A stretch of DNA of 50,919 bases. Origin: Acidobacteriota bacterium. Lineage in GTDB: Bacteria > Acidobacteriota > CAIWXX01. Below the pieces are notes generated by a model that had not been told where the DNA came from, ran no database searches, and saw nothing but the letters and a program-made list of their open reading frames with translations. How positions within the stretch are numbered: the first letter of the stretch is position 1; each line of letters starts with the position of its first letter. This document shows positions 1 to 8,145 of the stretch, piece after piece. Location: the NCBI GenBank assembly GCA_016191015.1, contig JACPPM010000217.1:1-50919 (forward strand), given 5' to 3'. The position numbers and the translations under genes are program-made.

Positions 1-13
1 GGCAAAGTCCCGG

Positions 14-152
14 AAACCGCAGATTTCACAGATTGACTCGCAGATGTCGCCGATTGCTTCGCGCCGACCCGAGAGTGAGGAGCAAGTTGCTCGTCGGTTG
101 AATGCTGGAAGAATCTGCGCCATCTGCGCGGAAACTGCGCCATCTGCGGTTT
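14..152. repeat. Hairpin repeat, CGCAGAT family, copy 1
   Basis: The left arm AAACCGCAGAT (14-24) is a perfect 11-bp reverse complement of ATCTGCGGTTT (142-152). Each arm has further CGCAGAT/ATCTGCG words inside it, so a long imperfect hairpin is possible. A diverged copy lies at 24280-24370. The stretch 1-431 holds no convincing gene; it also has a loose direct repeat (CAAAGTCCCG near 4 and 232; GCCGACCC followed by GAGTGAG near 63 and 281). Confidence 0.7.
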
Positions 153-431
153 CGCACGGAACGGCCTCGCCCGAGTCGGCGCCTCGACTTTGCCGCAGCC
201 CTGCGCGGGTCCACAGAAGCAGGTCAAAGTCCCGAGCAACCCACGGAGCGGCTGGCCAAGATCGTTGATGATTGCGCGCCGACCCGGGAGTGAGTTGACC
301 GAAAGCGCCAAGAAGCGTCACTGGCCTTGCAAATATTGTCAGTTTCTGCCACATTTTCGTCTGGGATAGAAGGTTATCAGTCGGATGTGGTCAGGCATGT
401 AGATTGCACCTGAAGTGGGTGGGGTCGAGGT

Positions 432-1118
432 ATGCCCGAGAAAAACTGCTATGATGTCCTTGGCGTTTCGCGAACGGCGGAACAGGCCGAGATCAAGAAG
501 GCGTATCTGACACTCGCAAAGCAATGCCACCCGGATCTGAAGTCGGGCAGGAATACTCCAATCACGAAGTACCAGATGCAGTTTGTAGAGATCAACAAGG
601 CCTACGCGATGCTCAGCGACCCGGTGCGCCGTCAGAAATACGACGAGGCGCTGGCCGCGGGGCGGCAGGGGGAGGCATCGATCGAGACACGGGCCAGTAC
701 GAACTTCTTCCGGCATGGAGTGAAGAGTTTCAATCAGGGGAAGATGGAGGAGGCGATCGACGCGTTCGAGTCCTCCCTCCGCACCGACGACTCGAACTCG
801 ACCTGCCGTGCGTACCTCGGCGTCGCCTATTTCCGGAAGGGAGATCCGAGGAAGGCCGAGGTGGCGCTCAAACAGGCGACCGAGGGTGAGGCGCATTCGG
901 CCCAGTTCATCTACTATCTCGGGATGGTTTACAAGCAGCTCGGGTTGACCGACAAAGCACTGGAAGCGTTCGAGGACGCCGTGTCGTTGGATCCGAGCTT
1001 CAAGCCGGCCATGGATGAGCTCGACGCCATGCTGACCGAGAAGCAAAGCAAGGGCACCGCCATCCTGAAATCACTGAACCCGCGCCAGATTCTCTCAAGA
1101 GTCTTCAAGCACCACTGA
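432..1118 (+). CDS. J-domain protein with TPR repeats
   Basis: This 228-residue protein opens with a DnaJ J domain (about residues 5-75, YDVLGVSRTA to DPVRRQKYDEAL) carrying the HPD signature at residues 33-35, which stimulates Hsp70 ATPase activity. It has no Gly/Phe linker or zinc fingers. Residues 100-205 form two to three TPR helices (KMEEAIDAFESSL, PRKAEVALKQA, DKALEAFEDAVSLDP), a protein-docking region, so it is a specialised co-chaperone and not general DnaJ. It is probably cytoplasmic, as no signal peptide is seen. The kinase gene begins 12 bases downstream on the same strand and also carries TPR-like repeats, so the two are probably co-transcribed and may act on a shared client. Confidence 0.92.
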   Translation: MPEKNCYDVLGVSRTAEQAEIKKAYLTLAKQCHPDLKSGRNTPITKYQMQFVEINKAYAMLSDPVRRQKYDEALAAGRQGEASIETRASTNFFRHGVKSFNQGKMEEAIDAFESSLRTDDSNSTCRAYLGVAYFRKGDPRKAEVALKQATEGEAHSAQFIYYLGMVYKQLGLTDKALEAFEDAVSLDPSFKPAMDELDAMLTEKQSKGTAILKSLNPRQILSRVFKHH

Positions 1119-1130
1119 CGCCCGTCGGCC

Positions 1131-3023
1131 ATGGAGCGGATACCAGGTTACAGGACAATCCGGCGCGTGGGCAGCGGTGGGATGGCCGAAGTGTTTCTGG
1201 TCGAGCGCGAAGCGGACGGAAGGCGGGCCGCGATGAAGCGCCTCCTGCCCGCCTATCGCGACAGCGACGTCATGAGGCGGAGGTTCTCGCACGAGGGACG
1301 CACCACAAGCTCGCTCGACCATCCGAACATCATCAAAGTGCTCGATTACATCGAAACCGACGACGACTGCGCGCTTGTGATCGAGTACATCGACGGACCG
1401 TCCCTGGATGACCTGATCGAACAGAACCGGGTCTTCCCTCCCCTCCTGGCCGCGATGGTCGCCGGCGAGATCTTGAAGGCGCTCGAGTGCGCGCACGCGG
1501 CAGGCATCGTGCACCGCGACCTGAAACCATCGAACGTGCTCTTCAGGAGCGACGGCGCGCCGGTTGTGACCGACTTCGGCATCGCCTATGCGCCCGAGTT
1601 GACCCGGCTTACCCAAACCGGCCACCTCATGGGAACGCCGGCGTACATGTCCCCTGAGCAGGCGTCTGGAGAGAAAATCGATCCGCGTGCGGACATCTAT
1701 TCGACAGGAGCCATCCTCTACGAGATGCTCGCCGGCCAACCCGCCTTCGCCGGAGACAGCACGGCGGCGGTGTTCATGAATATTCTCGGCGGGAGCAGGC
1801 GCGATCTGTTCGAACTGAATCCGACAGTCGATGAACAGCTCGAAGGAATCGTCGAACGATGCCTCGCCAAGGACCCGGAAGCGCGTTTCCAGGACGCCAC
1901 GACGGCTCTCAGAGCAGTCGCGGGGTACCTCGAGGGGCGGATCCAACCCGGGGATGCCGGCTGCTTGAAGCGCCTCGTGGATGACCCGCCCGCGGTGTTT
2001 AAAGACCTGCATTCGAGAACCTCGGCCGCCTTCGTGGCGGACGCGGAAAAAACGATCGCCCGAGGCCGGTCGGGACTCGAACGCGCCCACGTGCAGTTCA
2101 GCAGGGCCCACTTCCTCACACCCGACGAACCGGCGATCCAGGCGAGGCTCCGTGACATCGCAACGAAGCTCAATATCTCAGCCTCACCCGACCTGCAGGT
2201 GAAAATCCAGGAGCTCGAAGGAAAGCTCGCATCACATCCCGACAACCCCGCTGTGACCCTCCAGCTTGCCCGGCTCTATCGCCAGACAGGGAATCTCTTG
2301 CGAGTCGAAGGGAGACTCCGCCGGCTGCGCCGCACCCGGCCCGGGGACACCTATCTGCTCAGGCAGGTCGCCAGCCTTGTCGGGGAGACACCGCCGCCTC
2401 CCGCCGCCTCTCCATCGACCGGGCCGATCGTCATCCTCGATGCCCCCGAGCGCAGGAAAATCCCGTGGGGCTGGATCGCCACGGGAATCGTCATTGCGGC
2501 CGCAGCGGCGACAACGTACTTCCTCGGACACTTCATCGACACGCGAAAGTCCTCGCTCGAGGGCGAAATCCTCAGCCAGCCGCTCTTCGATCCCAACGAC
2601 GAGCCGGCGAAGATCGATCCGGCCGAACGGCAGAAGAAGCTGCTTCTCGCTCAGGCGCAACGCCACGCGAACGGCGGGAACCCCTTCGACGCAGTCGCCC
2701 TCTACGATCAGCTCCTGCGGGTGTACCCGAACGACCCCGAGGCGGCATCGTTCAAGCTTGCCAAGGGATTGCTCCTTTCCCGGATGATGCGATGGTTCGA
2801 AGCCGAGCCGCTCCTGCGCGAGGTGGCCGAGGCCGGAGGAAAGCCAGGACTGGACGCGCGCATCGAGATGGCCGCGATCGCGGAAAAGAAGGCCGATTAC
2901 CCTCAAGCGGCACGGGAGTGGCGTGAGATCGAACGGCTGACGCGTTCGGACGATCCGCTCCACCAGAGGGCTGCACAACGAGCCGCCGAGGACGAATCGA
3001 AAACGGGGGATGCTCCATCATGA
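1131..3023 (+). CDS. Hanks-type Ser/Thr protein kinase with TPR-rich C terminus
   Basis: The N-terminal kinase domain (about residues 7-270) has the glycine loop VGSGGMAEVFLV, ATP-binding Lys36, the catalytic loop HRDLKPSN (Asp130) and DFG (Asp148), followed by GTPAYMSPEQ, so it should be active. A helical region with TPR-like repeats follows (about 295-430). One transmembrane helix (WIATGIVIAAAAATTYFLGHFI, about 448-470) precedes more TPR-like repeats (LLLAQAQRHANGGNPFDAVALYDQLLRVYP). This is the usual bacterial PknB-like plan, with a cytoplasmic kinase and a C-terminal sensor outside the membrane, but the C terminus is TPR and not PASTA. It lies 12 bases after the J-domain gene. The natural substrate cannot be read from sequence. 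Confidence 0.95.
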   Translation: MERIPGYRTIRRVGSGGMAEVFLVEREADGRRAAMKRLLPAYRDSDVMRRRFSHEGRTTSSLDHPNIIKVLDYIETDDDCALVIEYIDGPSLDDLIEQNRVFPPLLAAMVAGEILKALECAHAAGIVHRDLKPSNVLFRSDGAPVVTDFGIAYAPELTRLTQTGHLMGTPAYMSPEQASGEKIDPRADIYSTGAILYEMLAGQPAFAGDSTAAVFMNILGGSRRDLFELNPTVDEQLEGIVERCLAKDPEARFQDATTALRAVAGYLEGRIQPGDAGCLKRLVDDPPAVFKDLHSRTSAAFVADAEKTIARGRSGLERAHVQFSRAHFLTPDEPAIQARLRDIATKLNISASPDLQVKIQELEGKLASHPDNPAVTLQLARLYRQTGNLLRVEGRLRRLRRTRPGDTYLLRQVASLVGETPPPPAASPSTGPIVILDAPERRKIPWGWIATGIVIAAAAATTYFLGHFIDTRKSSLEGEILSQPLFDPNDEPAKIDPAERQKKLLLAQAQRHANGGNPFDAVALYDQLLRVYPNDPEAASFKLAKGLLLSRMMRWFEAEPLLREVAEAGGKPGLDARIEMAAIAEKKADYPQAAREWREIERLTRSDDPLHQRAAQRAAEDESKTGDAPS

Positions 3024-3092
3024 TGTCGGTCCCCCCGGTCTCGAAGCCCAGGAGCAACGGCTAATGGCCTCGTCTCGCGATCTGGAGCGAAA

Positions 3093-5591
3093 ATGAATCC
3101 CGTAGACACTCCACACGCGGAAACTGCCCGCGACCCAGTCTGCGGAATGACGGTCCACGCTGAGCGGGCGGCGGGCAGTTACGATTACCGGGGCCAGCGT
3201 TACTACTTCTGCAACGTCCGTTGCCTGGAGAAGTTCAAGGCGGATCCAGACTCCTACCTGGGTGCGCCGCTGGTAGCGATCGGGATGGCCCCGGCGCGCC
3301 CGCGCGCGATGCACAAAGACCCGGTCTGTGGGATGGCAGTGACGCAGGGGAGCGAGGCCGGCACACACGAGCACGACGGCACAATGTACTACTTCTGTAG
3401 CAAACGGTGCATCGATCGTTTTGCTGCCGATCCCGGCCGGTATCTGCAGCCCCTGCCAGCGCCGGTTCCGGTGGCGACAACGGGCGTGACGTACACCTGC
3501 CCGATGCATCCGGAGATTGCGCGTTTCGGGCCGGGGGCATGTCCTCTGTGCGGCATGGCGCTCGAAGCGGTCGAGCCTGTCATGGTCGCGGACACCTCAG
3601 AGCTGCGCGACATGACGCGGCGCTTCTGGACGAGTCTCGTATTCAGCCTGCCGGTGATGGTGCTGGCGATGTCGGAGATGCTGCCGGGCGTGGCGCATCT
3701 GGCAGGCCGGCGGCTCGTCCCCTGGATCGAATTCATTCTGGCGACCCCGGTGATGTTCTGGTGCGGATGGCCGATCTGGCAGCGCGGGTGGGCGTCAATC
3801 GTGAACCGTAGCCCGAACATGTTCACTTTGATCGGCGCCGGGACGTCGACAGCGTATGTCTACAGCGTCGTTGCGGTCCTCATCCCTGGTGTTTTCCCGG
3901 CGTCCTTCCGCGGGCACGCCGGCGATGTGGCGATCTACTTCGAGGCGGCGGCGGTGATCATGACGCTCGTGCTGCTGGGACAGGTTCTCGAGCTGCGCGC
4001 TCGATCGAGGGCCGGCGAAGCCATTCGCGCTCTGCTTGGACTGGCACCGAAGACGGCGCGTCTCATCCGGCCTGACGGCACCGACGTGGATCTGCCGGTG
4101 GATCAGATCAAGAAGGGCGACAAGCTACGCATCAGGCCAGGGGAGAAGGTGCCGGTCGACGGCGTGGTGCTCGAAGGGACCAGCGCGGTCGACGAGTCGA
4201 TGCTGACGGGCGAGCCTCTCCCGGTCGAAAAGAAGACGGGAGACAGGGTCACGGGCGCGACGGTGAATGGTGCGGGCGGATTCGTGATGCGCGCGGAGAG
4301 AGTGGGGAGCGAGACGGTGTTGGCGCAGATCGTCCGGATGGTTGCCGATGCGCAGCGGAGCCGGGCACCGATCCAGCGTCTGGCGGATGTCGTGGCAGGG
4401 TATTTCGTGCCCGTCGTGATGGCGGCCGCGGTTGTGACATTCGCTGCGTGGGGGGTCTACGGACCCGAACCGCGGATGGCGTTTGCGCTGGTGAACGCCG
4501 TCGCAGTGCTCATTATTGCCTGCCCGTGTGCGCTCGGACTTGCGACTCCCATGAGCATCATGGTTGGAGCCGGGAGAGGGGCGTTGGCCGGGGTGCTCAT
4601 CAGAAACGCCGAGGCGCTGGAGGTGCTCGAGCGGATCGACACACTGGTCGTGGACAAGACGGGCACGCTGACTGAGGGCAAGCCGCGTGTCGTGTCCATG
4701 GAAGCGGCCGCCGGTACGGATGAGAAGGCACTCCTCCGGATGGCGGCGGCGGTTGAGGCGGCGAGCGAGCATCCCTTGTCGGCGGCCGTGGTCGCGGCTG
4801 CGCGCGCCGGAGGGATTGTGGCACCCGCTGTCGCAGGGTTCAGGGCGTTTCCGGGCATGGGCGTGGCCGGATCGGTCGACGGGATGAACGTGCTCGTCGG
4901 GAATTGCGCTCTGCTGGAAGCGAAAGGAATTGCAGCCGGCGCGTTCTCGGACACGGCGAAGCGGATGAATGCAGCGGGTCAAACGGTCATGTTCGTGGCG
5001 ATCGACAGGAAGGTGGCCGGTGTGATCGGTCTCGCGGATACGATCAAGTCCACAACGTCTGAGGCGGTGAGTCTGCTCCACCGGGAGAAGATCAGGATCG
5101 TCATGGTCACGGGCGACAGCCGCGTTGCGGCTGATCTCGTGGCGCGGCAGCTCGGCATCGATGAAGTGATCGCGGAGGTGCAGCCGGCCCGGAAGGGTGA
5201 AGTGGTCAAACGCTTGCAGGGAGAGGGCCGCATTGTGGCGATGGCCGGCGACGGTATCAACGTCGCGCCGGCGCTCGCGATCGCCCACGTCGGGATCGCG
5301 ATGGGGACGGGCACGGACGTCGCGATGCAGAGCGCCGGGGTCACGCTGGTGAAGGGGGATCTGCGCGGGATCACGCGCGCGCGGAAGCTAAGCCGGGCAA
5401 CGATGCGGAACATCCGCCAGAATCTTTTCTTCGCGTTCGCCTATAACGCCCTGGGCGTCCCTGTGGCTGCCGGCGTCCTCTACCCCGTCTTCGGCCTCCT
5501 GCTGAGTCCGATGATTGCAAGTGCCGCGATGAGCTTCAGCTCGGTGTCGGTCATCGGCAACGCGCTGAGACTCAGACGGGCGCGGCTCTGA
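3093..5591 (+). CDS. copA: Copper-type P1B ATPase with two YHS domains
   Basis: A heavy-metal-exporting P-type ATPase of 832 residues. The N terminus lacks the usual HMA domain and has two YHS modules (DPVCGM near residues 12 and 78) and a heavy-metal-binding module (YTCPMHPEI...CPLCGM, about 132-155). Then come membrane helices, the actuator loop MLTGEPLPV, the CPC membrane metal site (Cys477, Cys479), the phosphorylated DKTGTLT (Asp521), the HP locus SEHPLS, and a last helix with MSFSS and NALRL, all as in Cu(I) exporters. The hinge motif normally written GDGINDAP reads GDGINVAP: the second acid is Val724 (GTC for GAC), which could weaken Mg binding. It is convergent with the methyltransferase gene 10 bases away and appears to stand alone. 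Confidence 0.93.
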   Translation: MNPVDTPHAETARDPVCGMTVHAERAAGSYDYRGQRYYFCNVRCLEKFKADPDSYLGAPLVAIGMAPARPRAMHKDPVCGMAVTQGSEAGTHEHDGTMYYFCSKRCIDRFAADPGRYLQPLPAPVPVATTGVTYTCPMHPEIARFGPGACPLCGMALEAVEPVMVADTSELRDMTRRFWTSLVFSLPVMVLAMSEMLPGVAHLAGRRLVPWIEFILATPVMFWCGWPIWQRGWASIVNRSPNMFTLIGAGTSTAYVYSVVAVLIPGVFPASFRGHAGDVAIYFEAAAVIMTLVLLGQVLELRARSRAGEAIRALLGLAPKTARLIRPDGTDVDLPVDQIKKGDKLRIRPGEKVPVDGVVLEGTSAVDESMLTGEPLPVEKKTGDRVTGATVNGAGGFVMRAERVGSETVLAQIVRMVADAQRSRAPIQRLADVVAGYFVPVVMAAAVVTFAAWGVYGPEPRMAFALVNAVAVLIIACPCALGLATPMSIMVGAGRGALAGVLIRNAEALEVLERIDTLVVDKTGTLTEGKPRVVSMEAAAGTDEKALLRMAAAVEAASEHPLSAAVVAAARAGGIVAPAVAGFRAFPGMGVAGSVDGMNVLVGNCALLEAKGIAAGAFSDTAKRMNAAGQTVMFVAIDRKVAGVIGLADTIKSTTSEAVSLLHREKIRIVMVTGDSRVAADLVARQLGIDEVIAEVQPARKGEVVKRLQGEGRIVAMAGDGINVAPALAIAHVGIAMGTGTDVAMQSAGVTLVKGDLRGITRARKLSRATMRNIRQNLFFAFAYNALGVPVAAGVLYPVFGLLLSPMIASAAMSFSSVSVIGNALRLRRARL

Positions 5592-5601
5592 TATCCGTCA
5601 G

Positions 5602-6360
5602 CTACTTCCTGCAGAGCCCCATCAGATGCCAGCCGAACCGGCGCACTAATGAGCGTGGGAGCGCGTTGAAGACGCCAACGAAGAGCCCGTTGTAAACAGC
5701 CGCCTTCCAGCCGTGGTGGAGCCGCGATTTCACCGGAAAGCGCTCGGGGATGATCCGCACCTCCGAGAAGCCTCTCAGCATCTCCCGGAGCTCGGCGGCG
5801 GTGAACTTCCGTAACACTGGCGCGTCCTCGTGCTCGAGGCCGACCTTCATCACCTTCGAGAGAGCATTCAGCCAGGAGACTCGATTGTAGACCATGAAGA
5901 TTCCGTCGCCGCCGGGCTTGAGGACTCGGCGGCAGTCGGCAATCAGTCTTGCGGCATCGGCCGTGTACTGGATGACACCGTGGGCGTACACCACGTCAAA
6001 CGTGTTCTCCGCGAAGGGCAGCTGTTCGCCGTTGCCGATTATCATTTGGGCTCCGTTCGACATGCCACGCGATTGGAAGTTCGTCCGCGTGAGGCGGATG
6101 GCTGTTTCCGACAAATCGACGCCCGTGACACGAGCCCCACCCTTGGCGAACCGCACAAGGTCGATGCCGATGCCGCACCCGACCTCGAGCAGGCGGCGCC
6201 CCTTGTGCCCGTTGAAATCCACCAGGCGCGGCAGATATCGCAGCTTGTCAAACCTGTAATCGTCCAGATCATCGAAGAACTCCCGCGTCGCAACCGGGTG
6301 CTTCGCCATCTCGAGATCATGAATGCGCTCGTTCCAATACTCCCTGATCTTCCCAATCAT
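5602..6360 (-). CDS. Class I SAM-dependent methyltransferase
   Basis: A methyltransferase of about 252 residues with motif I LLEVGCGIGIDLVRFA, the acidic SAM-ribose residue in VTGVDLSE, and the downstream motifs FDVVYAHGVIQYT and VLKPGG. It is the UbiE/Methyltransf_11 type, acting on a small molecule or lipid that cannot be named. The C-terminal region (KVGLEHEDAPVLRKFTAAELREML) is typical of relatives in lipid or sugar pathways. I chose the ATG at 6360 because GGAAG stands just upstream; an in-frame ATG at 6405 would add 15 residues of low complexity. It is divergent from the glycerol-3-phosphate dehydrogenase gene. Confidence 0.88.
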   Translation of the reverse strand: MIGKIREYWNERIHDLEMAKHPVATREFFDDLDDYRFDKLRYLPRLVDFNGHKGRRLLEVGCGIGIDLVRFAKGGARVTGVDLSETAIRLTRTNFQSRGMSNGAQMIIGNGEQLPFAENTFDVVYAHGVIQYTADAARLIADCRRVLKPGGDGIFMVYNRVSWLNALSKVMKVGLEHEDAPVLRKFTAAELREMLRGFSEVRIIPERFPVKSRLHHGWKAAVYNGLFVGVFNALPRSLVRRFGWHLMGLCRK

Positions 6361-6434
6361 GCGTCTTCCATCTTGTCCGTCCGGAGCTCGATCTGGCCCT
6401 CTCATTTGCGTCGAAACCGCGCATTGTACAATAT

Positions 6435-8072
6435 GTGCCCGTGAAACGCGATGTGAGCGGGCTGTCCGGAACCGAGTTCGACGTGCTTGTCGTCGGTGCC
6501 GGCATCTACGGAGCGGCTATCGCCCTGGACGCGGCGCAGCGCGGGCTCTCGGTGGCACTCATCGACCGTGGCGATTTCGGTGCCGCAACCTCGTTCAACA
6601 GCCTGAAGACGATCCACGGCGGGGTGCGATCGCTGTTGTCCGGAAATCTGAGGGAGATGCGCGAATTCATCCGCGAGCGGAGGGCACTCAGCAGGATCGC
6701 TCCACACCTCGTCCATCCCCTCCCCTTCCTCATCCCGACCTTCCGCTATTCGGTCAGGAACAGCCTTGCTCTGCGACTGTTCCTGACAGCGTACGATTTG
6801 GGGTCCTGGGACAGAAACGACATCGGAGATCCGTCGAAGCAGCTGCCACCGAGCCGCGTTGTATCTTTCGAGGAATTCGAGCGGCTGTACCCGGAGGTGA
6901 ACGGGAGCCGGGTGAGCGGAGGGGCGATTTGGCATGACTGCCAGATGTACAGCAGCGAGCGCGTCACCTTCGCTTTCGTGCAGACAGCATGCGAGACGGG
7001 TGCCGTGGCAGCCAACTATGTCGAGGCCGTATCGTTTCTGCGCCGAGGCGGGAGAATCGAGGGTGTCCGCGCGCGCGACGCGCTCGGCAGCGCAGAGCTC
7101 GACATCCGTGCCCGGTTGACGATCAACGCCGCAGGCCCGTGGGCGGCCCGTGTGGTCGGCCTGCTGCGCGGTGAATCGCCCCGGCGCCCTGGACCACTTT
7201 CGAAAACAATGAATTTCGTCATCCGGCGGTTGACCGGCGAATATGCGATCGGCGGTGTGGCGGGATCGAGGTTCCTCATCATGGTCCCTTGGCGGGACTG
7301 CTCGGTTGCGGGCACCAGCCATGAACCGTACCACGGAGATCCCGACGACCTCACTGTGACGACTGCAGATGTCGAACGGTTCCTTGCGGAATTGAATATC
7401 GCGTTCCCTTTCGCGAAGCTGACCCCCGCCGACGTTCGGCTCGTGCATTGCGGACTCCTCCCGATGTTTGCGACGAAGGGGCCGGAGGTGAAGTTGGTGA
7501 AGAAGAGCTGGGTTGTGGATCATCGCACCGATGGGATCGAGGGCCTGATGAGCGTGCAAGGGGTCCGGTTCACGACGGCGCGGAGTACTGCGGAGAGGGC
7601 GGTCGATCTCGCTGCATCGATCCTCGGGCGTCGCGTCGGGATCTGCCGTTCGGCGAAGTCCCCGCTGGCCGGCGGTGACATCCCCAATTTCGACGAATTC
7701 CTGAGCGACGCACTCAGTCGAAGACCGGCGGGCATTTCTGAGCAGGCGCTCCGGCGCCTTGTCATGTGTTACGGGACACGATACGGAGAGGTTCTCCGGA
7801 CCCTATCCGGTGACCCAGACGGCGCCCTGCCGATCGGAGAATCGTGCGGCGTGACACGCTCCGAGGTCCTCCGGGCGATCAGGGACGAGATGGCCGTCCG
7901 GCTCGCCGATGTTCTGCTTCGTCGCACGGAAGCCGGCACGGCGGGACATCCGGGAGATGACGCGGTGAGTCACGTGGCAACGCTGATGGCCGCGGAATGT
8001 GGATGGGACAGGGCGAGAATCGGGGCCGAGATCGCGCAGTTCGAGAAAACGTACCGGATCGCCCCCGCGTGA
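6435..8072 (+). CDS. glpD: FAD-dependent glycerol-3-phosphate dehydrogenase
   Basis: 545 residues in the GlpD/GlpA family, which oxidises sn-glycerol-3-phosphate to dihydroxyacetone phosphate and passes electrons to quinone at the inner membrane. The N terminus has the dinucleotide fold DVLVVGAGIYGAAIALDAA, then DRGDFGAATSFNS and the substrate-side IHGGVRSL; the DAO fold runs to about residue 360 and ends GVRFTTARSTAERAVDLA. The start codon is GTG at 6435. A TACAAT hexamer at 6427-6432 leaves little room for a leader, so a leaderless message from the GTG at 6441 is possible. No glycerol kinase or facilitator gene is nearby. Some family members oxidise other substrates, so the exact substrate is inferred. 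Confidence 0.87.
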   Translation: MPVKRDVSGLSGTEFDVLVVGAGIYGAAIALDAAQRGLSVALIDRGDFGAATSFNSLKTIHGGVRSLLSGNLREMREFIRERRALSRIAPHLVHPLPFLIPTFRYSVRNSLALRLFLTAYDLGSWDRNDIGDPSKQLPPSRVVSFEEFERLYPEVNGSRVSGGAIWHDCQMYSSERVTFAFVQTACETGAVAANYVEAVSFLRRGGRIEGVRARDALGSAELDIRARLTINAAGPWAARVVGLLRGESPRRPGPLSKTMNFVIRRLTGEYAIGGVAGSRFLIMVPWRDCSVAGTSHEPYHGDPDDLTVTTADVERFLAELNIAFPFAKLTPADVRLVHCGLLPMFATKGPEVKLVKKSWVVDHRTDGIEGLMSVQGVRFTTARSTAERAVDLAASILGRRVGICRSAKSPLAGGDIPNFDEFLSDALSRRPAGISEQALRRLVMCYGTRYGEVLRTLSGDPDGALPIGESCGVTRSEVLRAIRDEMAVRLADVLLRRTEAGTAGHPGDDAVSHVATLMAAECGWDRARIGAEIAQFEKTYRIAPA

Positions 8073-8145
8073 ATCTGACGCTGGCTTCATCGCTTCTCAT
8101 CCACATGGTGCCCGGGATTCGCCGCTGCGACCCCGGCTGGCACAA

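Noticed and set aside
1095-2111. Minus-strand ORF of 338 codons over the kinase gene
   Set aside because: Antisense shadow of the kinase; no signature.
4125-5288. Long minus-strand ORF of 387 codons over the copper ATPase gene
   Set aside because: It is Arg/His-rich with no domain, and it is the antisense of a clear P-type ATPase in a GC-rich genome.
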